64,000 nt of DNA from Membranipora membranacea (GCA_914767715.1 OU612074.1:11132062-11196061); one strand, 5' to 3'. Positions 1 through 11,739 are shown, counted from the first letter of the stretch. Notes: generated from the letters alone by a model not told the origin. Made by a program: numbers and translations.

Positions 1-671
1 AATAATTATACTATGATGTCTCTTTTTTGTTCATGATTATACCAACCAGAGATTCAGCATCTGGATTGCTTAGGCTCCACATTCAACCATTTCCTAATAA
101 TTGTTCGATATTATACTCCTTGAGCGCCTGCATCCTTTCTCTCTCATGCTCCAGATCCAAAATCAATGAAAAACTTTGCATATTTATCACATCCATCTCG
201 TTAACCAAATCGGTTGGCATAGATATAGCCTTGACAATTCAATCCAATCAGATGGAATTTCGTGAAAGTTTATACCATTCGGTTTCCTTCAACATGAGAG
301 TAAAACCATCGAACCACAAAATTGTGAGAATCCCATTTTGCACAAAAGACTCCGTGAAAGTTTTTTCTGAACTGTGGTAAAACAACCACATTTGTCCTTA
401 TTATTTTTAGTAAATTTTCTCTTAAGCGATGAGTGTTGCGATGTTGTTGTAAGTAAAGTGTAAGTCTCAAAATAGGGTTTCTTTATCTCTTCAAATGAAT
501 TTAGCTAATATGGTATACGAAATCATGATTGTGGACTGCAAATCATTGATACTACACACGTCAATGGCACAATGTCACCCGCTTATGCTCACCTCACCTA
601 TGCTTATGTTGTCCTGTCTGGGTTCATTATTCAGTCTGACTTCTAACCATGATTGTCAAATGATTGTTTAG

Positions 672-808
672 GTGAGCAGATGACAGAGTTTACAGACCGT
701 GAAGGAGATCGGACACACTTCTTTGATCTATTTGTGGAAGGTAACAGGCTGATGATACCTCACTACTACGCCAGATCTATTCTATGCTATGATTTACTAC
801 ATGACTAA
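672..808 (+). CDS. Terminal exon of an upstream TRIM/beta-propeller paralogue (partial gene)
   Basis: A 137-bp exon begins after the acceptor ending TTTAG (670-671), in phase 1, and runs 45 codons to TAA at 806-808. It is the paralogue of the last exon (59,533-59,669) of the complete TRIM gene at 54.4-59.7 kb, where the splice phase is confirmed by joining. It encodes the end of the beta-propeller (begins EQMTEFTDR, ends CYDLLHD). The rest of this gene copy must lie left of the window. Against copy 2 it has 10 base differences, of which 8 change an amino acid, so it is diverging faster than the flanking OCRL exons. The preceding 671 bases are intron. Confidence 0.72.
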
Positions 809-2347
809 GTGACTGGGGAACAGCAACGCCCTAACAGTGATGCGTTCGGTGAATGTTGAAACTAAATGCTAATGTGGAATGTGAGACAGAGCAGTATCGG
901 CTAAACAAACTTTACTTTTCGGTCAGATATGATATTAAATAACGAAAACTTCACCCATGTCCAGCTACAGTCACTAACAGTCACTAACTGAACAAATTCA
1001 TTTTTTACAGATCCCAATTTTAATTCTATGATACCACTGTTAGTTTTATGATATCACTGTCAATAATTGTCCTACAATGAAATCACATGTTAAATACTTA
1101 ACAATAACTTACTTTTATTATAAAACCAAAGAAAAATGGATCAATGCTACTTTTCTATAATCATTTTTCATCAAAATAAATTTCTATGATAACATTATAG
1201 CCTCCCCAGATAATCTCGATAACAAGACTGACTTACAATAATGTTAAAATTCAGCAACGAAAAAAAGTGAAATGGGAAAAATCGTACAGCAACACCGGCC
1301 AGTTAAATCTTCTACTTCTATCATTGAGAAGCAACGTCGCTGTAATTTTTAATATCATCACAAGCATATAGACAGGGAAAAATGGTCGACAGGGACATCA
1401 CACCTCAATCAAGCAGTGAAAATATAGAGTCCATATCAAGACTACCTTGAGAATTCGCAGAGTTTAATGCGCAGTGCATTCAAAGTCATTATTTACAATA
1501 TAATATGAATATCTAAACATCACAAGGGTCTCAGCCAGCTAAGCCCATACTATTCTAAGAAATTAAATCTTCCATTTCCTTCGATTCAATAAATACCAGG
1601 TAGGAAAACCAAAAAGACAGTACTTTTAAAAATCAATGTATTCTCCTCCGCCATGGCAAAGTCAGTTCGCAGAAAATGGCGATCTGCGCAATTTGTGTTA
1701 AAGATCACATTTCACTGTTGGCACTGTACACTATAAGGGAAGCTGAGGAGAGGTTTTCCCATCATACATTTCCATATGAACGCAGAGTTTTCTCCCATTT
1801 TTTTAACACAGCAACAAGCCTGATAGCCTTAGTTCACTCATTGACAAAGCCTCAATGCACAGTGCCTGTTGAGCGCGTCTCATACAAAAAGTTACTGATA
1901 AACATAGCTTTCCTCTGCTCTAGTAGTTGCTTCTCTGATTTGGTGTGCATTTTGTCGCTGTTTGTTCGAATAATCATCGAGCCAAATACATTGCCTACAA
2001 AAAAACCGAGATACAATAAAAAAAGTATGTCACAAAACCAACAGTAACAGTGAACTATTCAGATAATCGAGAATATGACATGTCCAAGTCAGTAGTCAAA
2101 TATTTGCAAATGTTTTTTTGTGCATACTCTGAAGGGCACAATGACACTGTGATTACATCGTAGGTCACATGACCAGTCCTGTGATGTCATAATCGCTGTA
2201 AAATCTTGTAGCCCAAGTACCAATACTTTGTAGAGTAAAAGGATTGTTTATGTTGCCCATTGGGTCACCATATATGCTGAGCCTTTTTTATGACAAACAA
2301 TAAGTTGTGTTATGGAATGATTCCTTTTAGAAGGATGGCATACGTAC

Positions 2348-5300
2348 CTAAGGTTGTTGCATCTAGATTGTTTTTATGAGAGTTGGCGAGTAGTTCTAAC
2401 ATGAATTCTATAAGATAGTGAAAAACCGCTTTGTGAGTGGGAGGTAGTCTGTTCACCAACTGAAATAGAAAAATAAACACTTGCTATAACCATGAGTAAT
2501 GGGATACATATTATGATGGATGAAAGAAAGATTTGAGTCTATTCAAACAAAATAATCGCAAAAATGTTTTATATGCCAGACTATAAATGACCTGAATCCT
2601 CCATTCTGCGCATGCTCAGCTCTGGGCATGAGCTGATCTCTGCAAAATTGAGTCTCGGAATTCCGAAGCCATCTGATTGGCTACCTGCTCTGGTGGTATG
2701 CTCTTCAATGCGTGCGGAATTGATATTGATAGTTATTCTCTCTTGTCACTATTAGCTGATTTTGATTGGCAGTTCATGCAGGGGCTATCCCATTCTCCCT
2801 GACCAAATTTTCTCTCAGAACCTAGACTAAACTCATTGTTCTTGCACATGCGCAATTTAAAGTCACGCATGATTTATACTTAGCCTCACGACATCTACTT
2901 TGTGGTAACTATTGCCTAGTTTATCAGTGATCTACATGCCCAGTCAGATCACGAGAGTCAGTATGCTGAATCCTCTTGTTTCGTTAAAGAAATGTAGCCC
3001 ATGACTCATGCAAAAATGTTAATTGTCATTTTTTGAAACTTACTCATAAAATGTAAACTCTCATGATAATCCAAACCCTTAATTTGCCTCCAACATCACA
3101 AAATTACCTTTTAGCAATAATTGCTAGCAGTAGACGCCCAGAAAACCCAAATAAATAAAAATAAGGCATAAAAATTGAACATATACTGTGTTAACTAATA
3201 GGCATACGGTGACAACATTTTACATTGCAGATGATAAACGTACCTCCTCGCAGGCGAGTCTGTCTGAAGCCTGAGATAGAGCATCGTCATACATAGAGTA
3301 AGGCATGACTGGCTCGCGTAACGAGTCTAGGTAAATAAGTAAAGCCTCTGATAGGGAGTGTATAGATCCAGCTGAGGGATGGATACAGTCAAGGATAAAC
3401 AGAGATATACATCATCAGCCCGAGTATCCCATAATGCAATATTTTGGAATTCCCGGTAAAATCAAGGGGGATAAATCAAAAAGATACAACCCTATTACAG
3501 CATAGATATATATAAACCAGGAACCATTGGGCTAATGTTGCGTTATGGAATGAAATTAACAGGTTTGATGACAATTTCAACATGTAGTTTCTAGTAAGGC
3601 TTGATATTGCCAATGAAGCAATAACTTGTTGACCTTGCGCATCAAATAAAAGCAAGCAAGTCAGACTGTACGTAAGGATGGCCCTGACTGTATAAAAGGA
3701 TGATTCAATCAATCAGTCACTCAATCAATCAATCACTCAATAAATCAATGAATCACACAATAAATCACACAATCACTCAATAAATCAATAAATAAATCAA
3801 TCAATAAATAAATCAATAACTCAATCAAACAATCAAACAATCAGACTGTATAGAAGGATACGTAGTTGAGCAGATAGAGACGTATCTAGAGATTCGCGTA
3901 TAGAAACTATTTCCTGGTGTAATCCACGCTGCTGAAATAAATCCTCCTGCAAAACAGAGTCATAATCGTTATAATACAGCAAGCAGTGTAAAGAAAATTA
4001 GTGAATTACCGTAATACCACATTTATCAAGTCACTGTATTTGTTAACAAAAGTGCCTCTTGTAATAATACGCTGGGTTGCTGCTTATATTAGAGTATAAG
4101 TACCATTTCTTAGAATCTGGATATCGCCATAAATCATAGGTATGATGCATGTTGATTATGACGGTGTAAAAAGCAGATGGGGAAGTTATCCAGGGTTGTT
4201 CTATTTGAAAAACAAATTTTTGTTTCTCTCTTTTCTGTTCCCTTTATTGATAAAATGCAGGTAAAGGACCTAGGTTGACAAATTGGAACAGTGTAAAGGA
4301 ACACAAAAATCTTTAAAGAACATGGAATCCGCTACGCTGGGAATGATCTATTCCCAATTAAATTTAGACAATAAACCACCAGATGAGGTTTAGAATTGAC
4401 TGGTAAACGTGTGATGAACACTCACCACTGATTTTCCTTTTTTACTAATATTATCTAGTAAGAAGTACAATTCTTTAGGTATCGGCATAGATGCTTTCCC
4501 TGGTTCTGTTACTTGCAGCCCTTTTTCCTGTTGAGAAAAAAAATAAGAAGGTGAATATAAAGATAAAATATTATGCTTAGTAGATCTTTTGCTTTGTTTG
4601 TTGCAGTTTGAGATTGATAGTAAGGAGTTGCACCCTACTATCTAAGGACTGCAACTCCCAAGTATACAATCCATGGTTGCGTACCACCTTGATCTTTTCC
4701 CATAGTCATTTTGCTCATTGATGATAGTGGGGCTTCTGAAATCAATTACTTTTTTCCCTCTCTGAGCAAAACGGGTGCAAGTGTTTTGTTAAATATACTG
4801 TTTCATTAACAGATTTATAATCATCCCACATATATTAATCATTAAATGGTATAGTTCATATTATAATATGAACTATACCATATTATTATATGTTTTAGTT
4901 TATGTAATAACATGGTATAGTTTGTTTCATAATATTTTATAGTTTATAATATGATATATAGTAATACAAACTATATACATACCAGTTGGTGTATTTTATC
5001 TGGAGGTGTATCCCTGATAGGTGTGGGTAAATGTGTCAGAGCTTCTAATGAACATCCGAAGCAGCTTAGAGTATAACTACCCAACACTGTCAAAAAGAAA
5101 TCCTTCCCTCCTTCTAAGTGAAGCACTAGAATGTCTTCTAATTTATCTTCTCCCGAGTTGAGGGTTGAAGCCGTCTTGTCGTTAACATAGACTTCTAAAT
5201 CTAATGTGGCAGTATCACCTGTAACAAACAGCAAGAGTGTGAGTTAAAATGAGAGGGTTAAAGCGCAAGTTCTGTCTCTGTTCGAAGGCTGCTAAATAAA

Positions 5301-8300
5301 GGTACCTAAAGGGTGTGGCCGCCATATTTGGAGCCAAGTTCTTCTCAGTTTGCAGGCAGGTTGAAGCACGCCTGGGGTGTCAGTTGAGCCCAGTAGTCAA
5401 AAGACTGCAGCAGGATTCACACACATGCATATTACAGGGAAAACAAGCCTAACCATTATTGCATCTTGAGTTTAAACTGTTTCTTATAATTATAGTGTAT
5501 ATAGGCAAATATAGCAAGGGTGAAAGAAGAGAAAACACACTGTGACTATGTGATAAAGAAATAAAAAGCTTGTGGGGTAATCTTTTTTTATCAAGCCTGC
5601 CTGCATTTTGAGTTGCTCCCACACAGGCAATTGGTGCATCTGTAGAGTTTGAGCAAGCAAAAAATAGGAAAATTAGATCAATTTTGTACCATATGAAGCT
5701 AATGTCTTGGCTCCAATTGGTTGAGTATGTGGAAAGCCAATGCCAGATCAGACTGTTCTTTCCTGAAAGTTACTATTGGGACATAGTGAAAGTGAAACTG
5801 AATACAGTTTCACTTTCACTATAAATCTCAATAGGTATTTCCATCTGTCCTGGCATTGGCTCTCCCTCCAGCCCACCAGCCAATCAGATCAGTGCCCACA
5901 CATTAGCTAACCAATCGGTATGCAGAAGTGTACCATAGGTAAACTTACCAGGTAATATACAGTCCCGGTACGGTCTGATACTGAGCCAATCTTTACTGTA
6001 GTTAGTCTCGTGTAATTTTGGTATAAATGAGAAATCTGCGGGAACTTGTCCAGTATTGGTAATCTCTAATGTAAGTCTGCTGCTCTCCATAAATCTCACC
6101 TCACCAAAATCCAACTGCAATATAAAGTTGATACATCGACTAAACACACGAATAATTTTATGTAGCCTGTCTTGACAAGCTTTAGTGTGGGGGGGGGATG
6201 GGATCACCCAACAAAGCTTGGCAAGACAGGCTAAACGATATGGTGAGTTGTTGTGTAGGCCTACACCGAAAAGGCAAATATTCTTGCATCACTTATTTTT
6301 TGATGATATGGCTGACAGCTGATCACCACAACGGATCATCATAGACTCTGAGATATGAAATGCTACTAGAACATTCCCCAACAACATCAGCATTGTCAAA
6401 AACGCATAATCATAGCTCTTATACATTATTGGATGAATGTATCTGATCAAAGCTAAGACATTTTCTTACTGAAATTATTTTTTGGTACCATTGTGACAAA
6501 GACAGCAGTTGAGAGAATATCAATTTTTTAGAGTAAAAGAAATCATATTCTTATAGTTTATGTGCAGTCACATCAACGTTATTCATCCCAAAAACGCCAC
6601 TACCGTCAACCTGTGAAAAAGTTTGAGTTGCCAATCTAAAGTGTTTCTATAGCATCTCGTAACACCTCGAAACAGATTGTATCATTTGAAAATACAACAA
6701 TTTGTAGTGTCTCGGATAACACAGAGGCTTGGTTACCCATAAGGATGCTAATAATTCTCACCCCTTAGGTTATCATAGATACTAACCATATCCAATAATA
6801 TAGACACTCATCCTAAAAAATAACAAAATTACTTACCTATGAGGTTAACATTGTCACTTACCTCTAATTTGTTGAGTTTGACTTGAGGTAGATACTCATT
6901 CTCTAGCTTGTCTAAGTGCTTCATCACGTCTTCATACACTGACTTATAGCTGTCGTTATTTATCACCTTCACCTAAGGGAAACAAATTGAAGTCTGAAGG
7001 CACACGATTTATCTTAAATGGTAAAGAAGCTTTTCCCTGAAGCCTGCAAAACCTTTCTAAAATGTTTACAGCTAGGATGCGCAAAATGTTGAACCCTGCA
7101 AGAATGTTTAATGTTGGAAATCCTACCTAAGAATGATTATTATCAAAGATTTGTTATTTGCAAGCAGGAGAGAGCACCTTATCACAGACGACTGTCTGAA
7201 GAGAGCACCTGCTGCCACAATAAGACTCTATGACTGCCTGCCAAACACTGTCAGTTTAACAGGTGCTCCGATAGACTGACAGGTGCTCCAACCTCACAAC
7301 ACTTCAGGCCTGTCACAGCTGCATTGCAAATTCTTAGTCCTAGTCAATGTCTAATACTAATACTAATACTAAATTATAGATTCGTAAAGATTGTCACAGC
7401 TTGTGTGCTATGTTTTAGCAGCAATACAACAGTGGTCTCATTCAACTTCCCTGATGAGTTTCCCTTTTCTAATCTTTGTCTTTCATTAGTTGATAACGAT
7501 CAATGAGATCATAGAATTATATGCAGCGATTGGCTTATTGCAAAGTCTTAGTACTAGTAAAAGTGTAAAAGATAATACTAAGTTATAGATTGATAAAGAT
7601 ATGAGACCCATGTGACTTCCTTGTCTTGACCAACTAGTACTCAAGCTAGCCTGTCTTGAAAAGCTTGTTAAGACAGGGTAAACTAAAGCATGCTTAGTCA
7701 TCAATGTGACTCAAGTCTTACCACAGAGATTATGGCTTGGCAACAATAATACTATGACTTCAGAGTCAACTATATTATAACAAATTTTAATTAAATTACT
7801 GTCGAATTGCATCTAATACCATCCGGTATTTGCTGTGAATTGCAAACATACTTGAATTTTGAAAAAAATTATACTTGAATTTTGAGGAAATAAATGTGAA
7901 TTTTTAGAAAATAAATAAATAATTTGGTACGCTTGCTGCTGCCACCTACCTTAATATCAAAAGTATGGCTGACAGGTTTGTGGTCTGACAGTAGTAGGCC
8001 CATATGTGAGTCGTACTTGAGTGGTTCTATATCAGCTCCACGATGTAATATCCTGTCTGTCCATGCCGGACATCTCATCTTCTCGCTGTGAATACGAGAC
8101 CACAAAAATCGTCAATATTTGAATCTATTTTGTTTCCGTTCACCAGGGTTGCTGAATAGTAATGTGTATATATATATAATATATAAAGTGAGGTTGCCTG
8201 AACAATTTTTCTTTTTGATTTGATTTTCATTTGTTGAGATAAAACAAGCAAACTGAACATTGATTAGGTATAGTTAGGTTTAGCTAGTTTGGCCATGAAT

Positions 8301-9665
8301 TTCACTTCCATGGCTGTCAGCGGCTAGAAGGGAACAACTCCAATTAAGGTCAAATCACATCAAACTTAAGTGCTCTGTGCTAGTGAAAATTCAGAGGCAT
8401 ACATTTGTCTCTGCAGCATAGGGCCTGGTATAGACTGAGTGAGAAGGCATAGCCACCATTCCTATCTTGCAGAAAATTAATCTAAGGCACAAGACTATCC
8501 TACAACAGAATGGGATTTAGGAATTGAGTATAGGGCAATCAGTAAGACTAACTCACCTTGTATCATACTCATTAGTGCCGACGTCATACTTATAGGAGGG
8601 AGGGAAAGTTATCTGTGATTCTTTGTATCCTTCGAATGAGTTATTAGCCTCCCTCTCGCCTATCAGCTGTAGAAATATATGACATGCAGGCATGATTAGA
8701 AAGCAAAATTTTGGTCTTAAGGTTGAAAAAAACAGCATGAACATTCTCGAATTAGTAAATTAGCTTACTTCTTAACGACTGCTCATCTATATCTGAATGC
8801 TCTAGATTAGCAATTGATGAGACTAAAAACGATGAAGCTCCACATCGATTTCAAACACATAACTTGTCCAGTTTTTCCTGTGTGAAATATGAAATATTAA
8901 TATACCTGATCTCTTTGTAGCAGTGGAGTCCAGTTTTTATCTATAATCAGATGTTTTACTTTTTCTATTGGTATATCTGTTATCCTGTAGTTCAAATCTC
9001 CCAACCACAATATCAAACTACAATAAAACAAATCAACGCTATATAATACATGTTTGCTACAATAAGCACTAGAAACTGAATTATCTGCAAGTCTCCTAGC
9101 CTACTTTTTACACAAAGAAACTCAACACTTGGCAATCTTTTATTTATCAATTTCTCAACTGAAGTTGTGTCCTCGTGGAACAAGGAAAGACAACTGACAC
9201 TCCCAACACGTTACAAGAAGCATAAATCTATATTATCACTGACATGCCATGAAAGGGATTAAAAGGGTTTCACCTTTTGTCATATATGCCAAAGCGTTGG
9301 AGGGGTCATATATGACTGGTGAGACTTTTTTTCAAAAGATTGAAATTGACACTGACAAGAGATAAAAGGATTCAAAGGGTTTCACTTTTGCTATATAGCG
9401 ATATAGGGGACATATATTCCTTCCTGGTGAAACTTTTCCAAAACATTTAAAACAACACATTCACATCTTACTCATGACTAGCTATGGTGAGGTTGTTAGA
9501 GTTGACATCAATGAATGGTCCGCTCAACGCCATCCTGTTATTAATATCTCGGTAATCCTGATTACGTCGCTCCTTCTGCTCCATATGAGCGGCTAAATGT
9601 GACGTGATAAAACATACTGAAGTGTTGTGTACCTCCAGGCGTATCGCGAACCCACCTTTGTTGCC
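2348..9665 (-). CDS. OCRL/INPP5B-like inositol polyphosphate 5-phosphatase, 3' eleven exons (copy 1)
   Basis: Family members remove the 5-phosphate of PI(4,5)P2 and related lipids on endosomes and Golgi, with ASH-RhoGAP domains for Rab and adaptor binding. Exons in order: 9665-9472, 9017-8906, 8666-8557, 8085-7950, 6972-6862, 6114-5949, 5218-4983, 4527-4426, 3946-3862, 3371-3244, 2459-2348. All junction phases agree and there are no stops. Catalytic-domain motifs are [27 protein letters not shown] and SDHKPV. The ASH domain follows ([40 protein letters not shown]), then RhoGAP ([42 protein letters not shown]). The ASH sequence is closer to INPP5B than OCRL as I recall them. The N-terminal half, including the WNVN and FQE metal-site motifs, was not found up to the next gene. 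The last codons after 2,348 were not resolved. It is either 5'-truncated or has distant exons. Confidence 0.9.
2602..2965. mobile_element. MITE-like 364-bp insertion in OCRL intron, 10-bp target duplication
   Basis: The insert lies between two copies of CTGAATCCTC (2,592-2,601 and 2,966-2,975). The duplicated locus near 61,440 has one copy of that 10-mer and no insert, so it is an empty site. The ends are weak inverted repeats (CAT.CTG at the edge, CTGGGCATG about 20 bases in on both sides). There is no ORF. A 9-11 bp duplication would suit a Mutator-like (MULE) non-autonomous element, but this is inferred. Confidence 0.8.
3700..3845. repeat. (AATC)n microsatellite in OCRL intron, copy 1
   Basis: An imperfect tetranucleotide array of TCAA/TCAC/TAAA steps ends 17 bases before the donor of the OCRL exon at 3,862-3,946. 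The counterpart at about 62,175-62,325 differs in repeat number and interruptions, which makes it a useful marker for telling the copies apart. Confidence 0.9.
4846..4881. repeat. 36-bp perfect AT-rich palindrome, copy 1
   Basis: The sequence is self-complementary over 36 bases, centred in TATTATAATA, with half-site ATGGTATAGTTCATATTA. Partial half-sites (GGTATAGTTTG, ATAGTTTATAATATG) follow to 4,978. It lies in the intron next to an ASH-domain exon and is conserved in copy 2 at 63,323-63,358. Confidence 0.9.
5295..5400 (-). repeat. SINE fragment, tRNA head missing (copy 1)
   Basis: On the minus strand this matches the body of the tRNA-derived SINE seen intact at 34,444-34,700 (the GTTGACCCCAGG, GTGCTTC, CCTGCCTGCAAAC and GGCGGCC region). 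The A and B boxes are absent. It is present in both segmental copies, so it predates the duplication. Confidence 0.7.
6162..6232. repeat. Short hairpin repeat: AGCCTGTCTTG / CAAGACAGGCT
   Basis: TAGCCTGTCTTGACAAGCTTT is followed about 28 bases later by its near-perfect complement AAAGCTTGGCAAGACAGGCTA. The same arms recur in compact form at 7,648-7,680. The loop contains a G9 run. Confidence 0.8.
7648..7680. repeat. Compact copy of the AGCCTGTCTTG hairpin
   Basis: AGCCTGTCTTG is followed by AAAAGCTTGTTAAGACAGG, a 30-bp near-palindrome with the same arms as 6,162-6,232 and a shorter loop. Both lie in OCRL introns. Confidence 0.65.
9235..9460. repeat. Two diverged tandem copies of a ~115-bp unit
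   Basis: The two halves share AAAGG-GTTTCAC-TTTT, a TATAT/GGGG-CATATAT core and GGTGA-ACTTTT, with many differences. The repeat lies in the OCRL intron between exons 9,472-9,665 and 8,906-9,017 and is non-coding. Confidence 0.65.
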
Positions 9666-10342
9666 CTAAAACAGCAAAAACCACCTTGAACTTTACAAAA
9701 GGTGTGCTATTTTTAGCATCTTTAGATTTGAAACAACTATTTGTATAAAATAAATAATATGGGCAGTTTAGTGCATCAATCAATTCACCGGTAACTTGTG
9801 ATTTCATTCTTCCTTTATCGTTTTTGTGGAAATTCAGGATGTAAGAATGAGAGATGGTCTTTGGTTCAGGGTAAAGTGGAGTCAGGTAGATTGAGCTGAA
9901 ATTTCCCAGGAACAACCAGTATGTGGAAGGAAGGGATTCCAAGGGTGTGAGAAGATATCTGCCGTCCTCATTCATTGCCAGATGCAAATCTTAAAAGGAG
10001 ATATCATAAATTGAAATCTTGAGCAATGTTTCAGAGTTATGTTATCAAAGCAAAAAGTAGGTCAGATTTAGTATTCCAAATAGTTTTATCACAACAACTC
10101 AACACTTATTAAAATCATAGAGTGCTTAGATCAGTGTATCATACTTCTACTGAGTGCAACAGAACAATGCAGCGCACTACAATCCAAAGTGACGCAAACA
10201 AGTCAAGGATACCACACTGCATAGCCGACCAATTGTCAAACAAAACCAGAAGACAAGTCTTCCATTCTAACAATTTTTTGCTTAAAAACCAAAGACGCGC
10301 ACAAACTTAGTAGGTAATTTAGATCTCTTAAGCAATTTTGTT

Positions 10343-10516
10343 CCAAAGACAGATGCATGTTATACTCAGGCAGTTACTTATGATAAAGTTATGTCAGACT
10401 CGCATGGTAAAAAATTCAACGCTCTTCTTGGTATTAAATTGTTGATGGTGACCATGCAATTCTGACACAACTTTATCAAAAGTAACCGCCTGACTATAGC
10501 ATGCATTGGTCTTTGA
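10343..10516. mobile_element. Foldback element (66-bp arms, ~42-bp loop)
   Basis: The left arm 10,343-10,408 is complementary to 10,451-10,516 with roughly one mismatch per ten bases (shared CAAAGAC, ATGCATG, TCAGGC, GTTACTT, TGATAAAGTT, TGTCAGA and GCATGGT). There is no coding content. It is probably a non-autonomous foldback transposon; no clear target duplication was found. Confidence 0.85.
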
Positions 10517-10753
10517 GAAGTCTCTAAGTTAAACTTATCGGTATATAAATATAGGTTATATAAATGTAACTTCATCATCTACTTTGGGGAAAGACAGTTT
10601 ATTATTTATTGTACTTTTTGTTTATTTATTCTGTATACTCTATGCGAACAGCAGTGTATTACACAAAAAACAACATAGTTGTATGTAAATGACTAAAAAT
10701 CCAATCAATGACTTGGCTGGCGAATTATTCATTTTTCTTCTGTATGTTGACAG

Positions 10754-10885
10754 GTGGGAGAAGGGGATGAGACGGAGGAGAGAACAATAGAGACAGACGA
10801 TCGGGAGAGTCTCAAATGGTTCTTCAACAAGCTGAAATGGCTTGATAAATATACGAAAGCTACATACAAGAGCACATCAGGGTGA
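10754..10885 (+). CDS. Orphan terminal exon of unknown gene
   Basis: After the acceptor TTGACAG (10,747-10,753) a 44-codon frame runs to TGA at 10,883-10,885. It has coding-like composition: an acidic start (VGEGDETEERTIETDDRE), then an aromatic/basic end (SLKWFFNKLKWLDKYTKATY). No upstream + strand exon was found before the OCRL gene. I do not recognise the family. It could be the tail of a gene disrupted when the OCRL 5' half was lost, or a chance frame. Confidence 0.35.
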   Translation: MGEGDETEERTIETDDRESLKWFFNKLKWLDKYTKATYKSTSG

Positions 10886-11214
10886 TAAAGCTATCTGTGA
10901 AAGCTTACCATATGTGAGCAGCTATGGTAGAAGGCGTTGTGAAATTGATGAAAGCTACATTGAAAAACTATAGTGAATGAATATTAATATATTATTGCGT
11001 GCTGCGTTGAGAGGACCAACTATTCTTTTACTGTTGGGTTAGCTTGCTGAGAGCTTCGAAAGATATACGCCGCAGTAGTCGTAGCCGTAGTCATAAGTAA
11101 AAGCAATGCCGTATTTCAATATTGCCGAGATAGGACCAAATTATAATTGCCGGTCAATTCTTGCAGAAGTGACTCTAAATTAACTTATATTAAATGTCCC
11201 AGACTTATGATGAC

Positions 11215-11535
11215 ACACATTGTCAGTCGTATACAATGTGGTTGTGTTCCAGTATTCTGTCACAATGCGTGTATTTTCTTTACGAAACGATTCAAGTCAC
11301 ATTTGCTGCAAACTGCAGATTATGCATAGTACCCAAAGACTGCTAAAATTATGTAAATTACAAATTAACTATCCATTATCAAAGTTTTTCCTGTTCAAAA
11401 ACTGTCAACTATTCATCAATATGTTTAACTTTCTTTGTTTACTACGTTACCAAAGCCAAATCCTTATTTTATCTGGACAAAACCTATTTTACTGCTCATT
11501 CTTCAACATTGACACCCTACTCAGCCACACTGTAC
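11215..11535 (+). repeat. Interspersed repeat, copy also at 32,490-32,690 (-)
   Basis: The segments share blocks reading TTCCAGTATT.TGTCAC, ATTTTCTTTACAAAAC, TTCAAGT.ACATTTGCTGC, TTACCAAAGCCAAA and CTATTTTACTGC on opposite strands. The open frames inside are carried by the repeat and not conserved as proteins. No terminal structure was recognised. Confidence 0.7.
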
Positions 11536-11739
11536 AATATGCTTATTTATGATAATATACTTTAAATGGATTCATTGTTTTATTTAGCCGATTCTCCTTC
11601 AAAAGTTTACCACTGTGGAGGTAGGGGGTCCAAAGATATTTCCTCAATGCTGGACAGATTTATTTTTCTACAATTGTTAACTATTATTAGTCCATTACCT
11701 ACCTTATCATTGTTATTATTATTTACAAAGCCAAATATT

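Larger units (their letters stand above)
1..5527 (+). repeat. Segmental duplication, copy 1 (direct repeat of 58,899-64,000)
   Basis: This block aligns nearly base for base with 58,899-64,000, at a few percent divergence. It contains the last intron and exon of a TRIM-like gene and the 3' exons of an OCRL-like gene. Homology is present at the first base of the window and at the last base of copy 2, so neither outer end is visible. Copy 1 carries a 364-bp insertion (2,602-2,965) missing from copy 2, and the copies differ in AATC-repeat length and a few small indels. It may be a true tandem duplication or an assembled second haplotype. Confidence 0.95.

Noticed and set aside
27-380. 117-codon + frame
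   Set aside because: The duplicate at 58,998-59,273 has frame-changing indels. It is the intron before the TRIM last exon.
1201-1245. Possible final OCRL exon (minus, after ATTGTAAG)
   Set aside because: Phase fits, but the residues do not resemble the LLLRPPP end of INPP5B.
1676-2047. 123-codon + frame in copy 1
   Set aside because: Copy 2 loses the frame through a one-base difference in a T run and other changes. It is not conserved as protein.
9562-9987. 141-codon minus frame overlapping the first OCRL exon
   Set aside because: The overlap is in the wrong frame. The upstream part lacks 5-phosphatase motifs and a good acceptor.
11220-11552. 110-codon + frame
   Set aside because: It belongs to an interspersed repeat. 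The copy at 32.5 kb shows indels.
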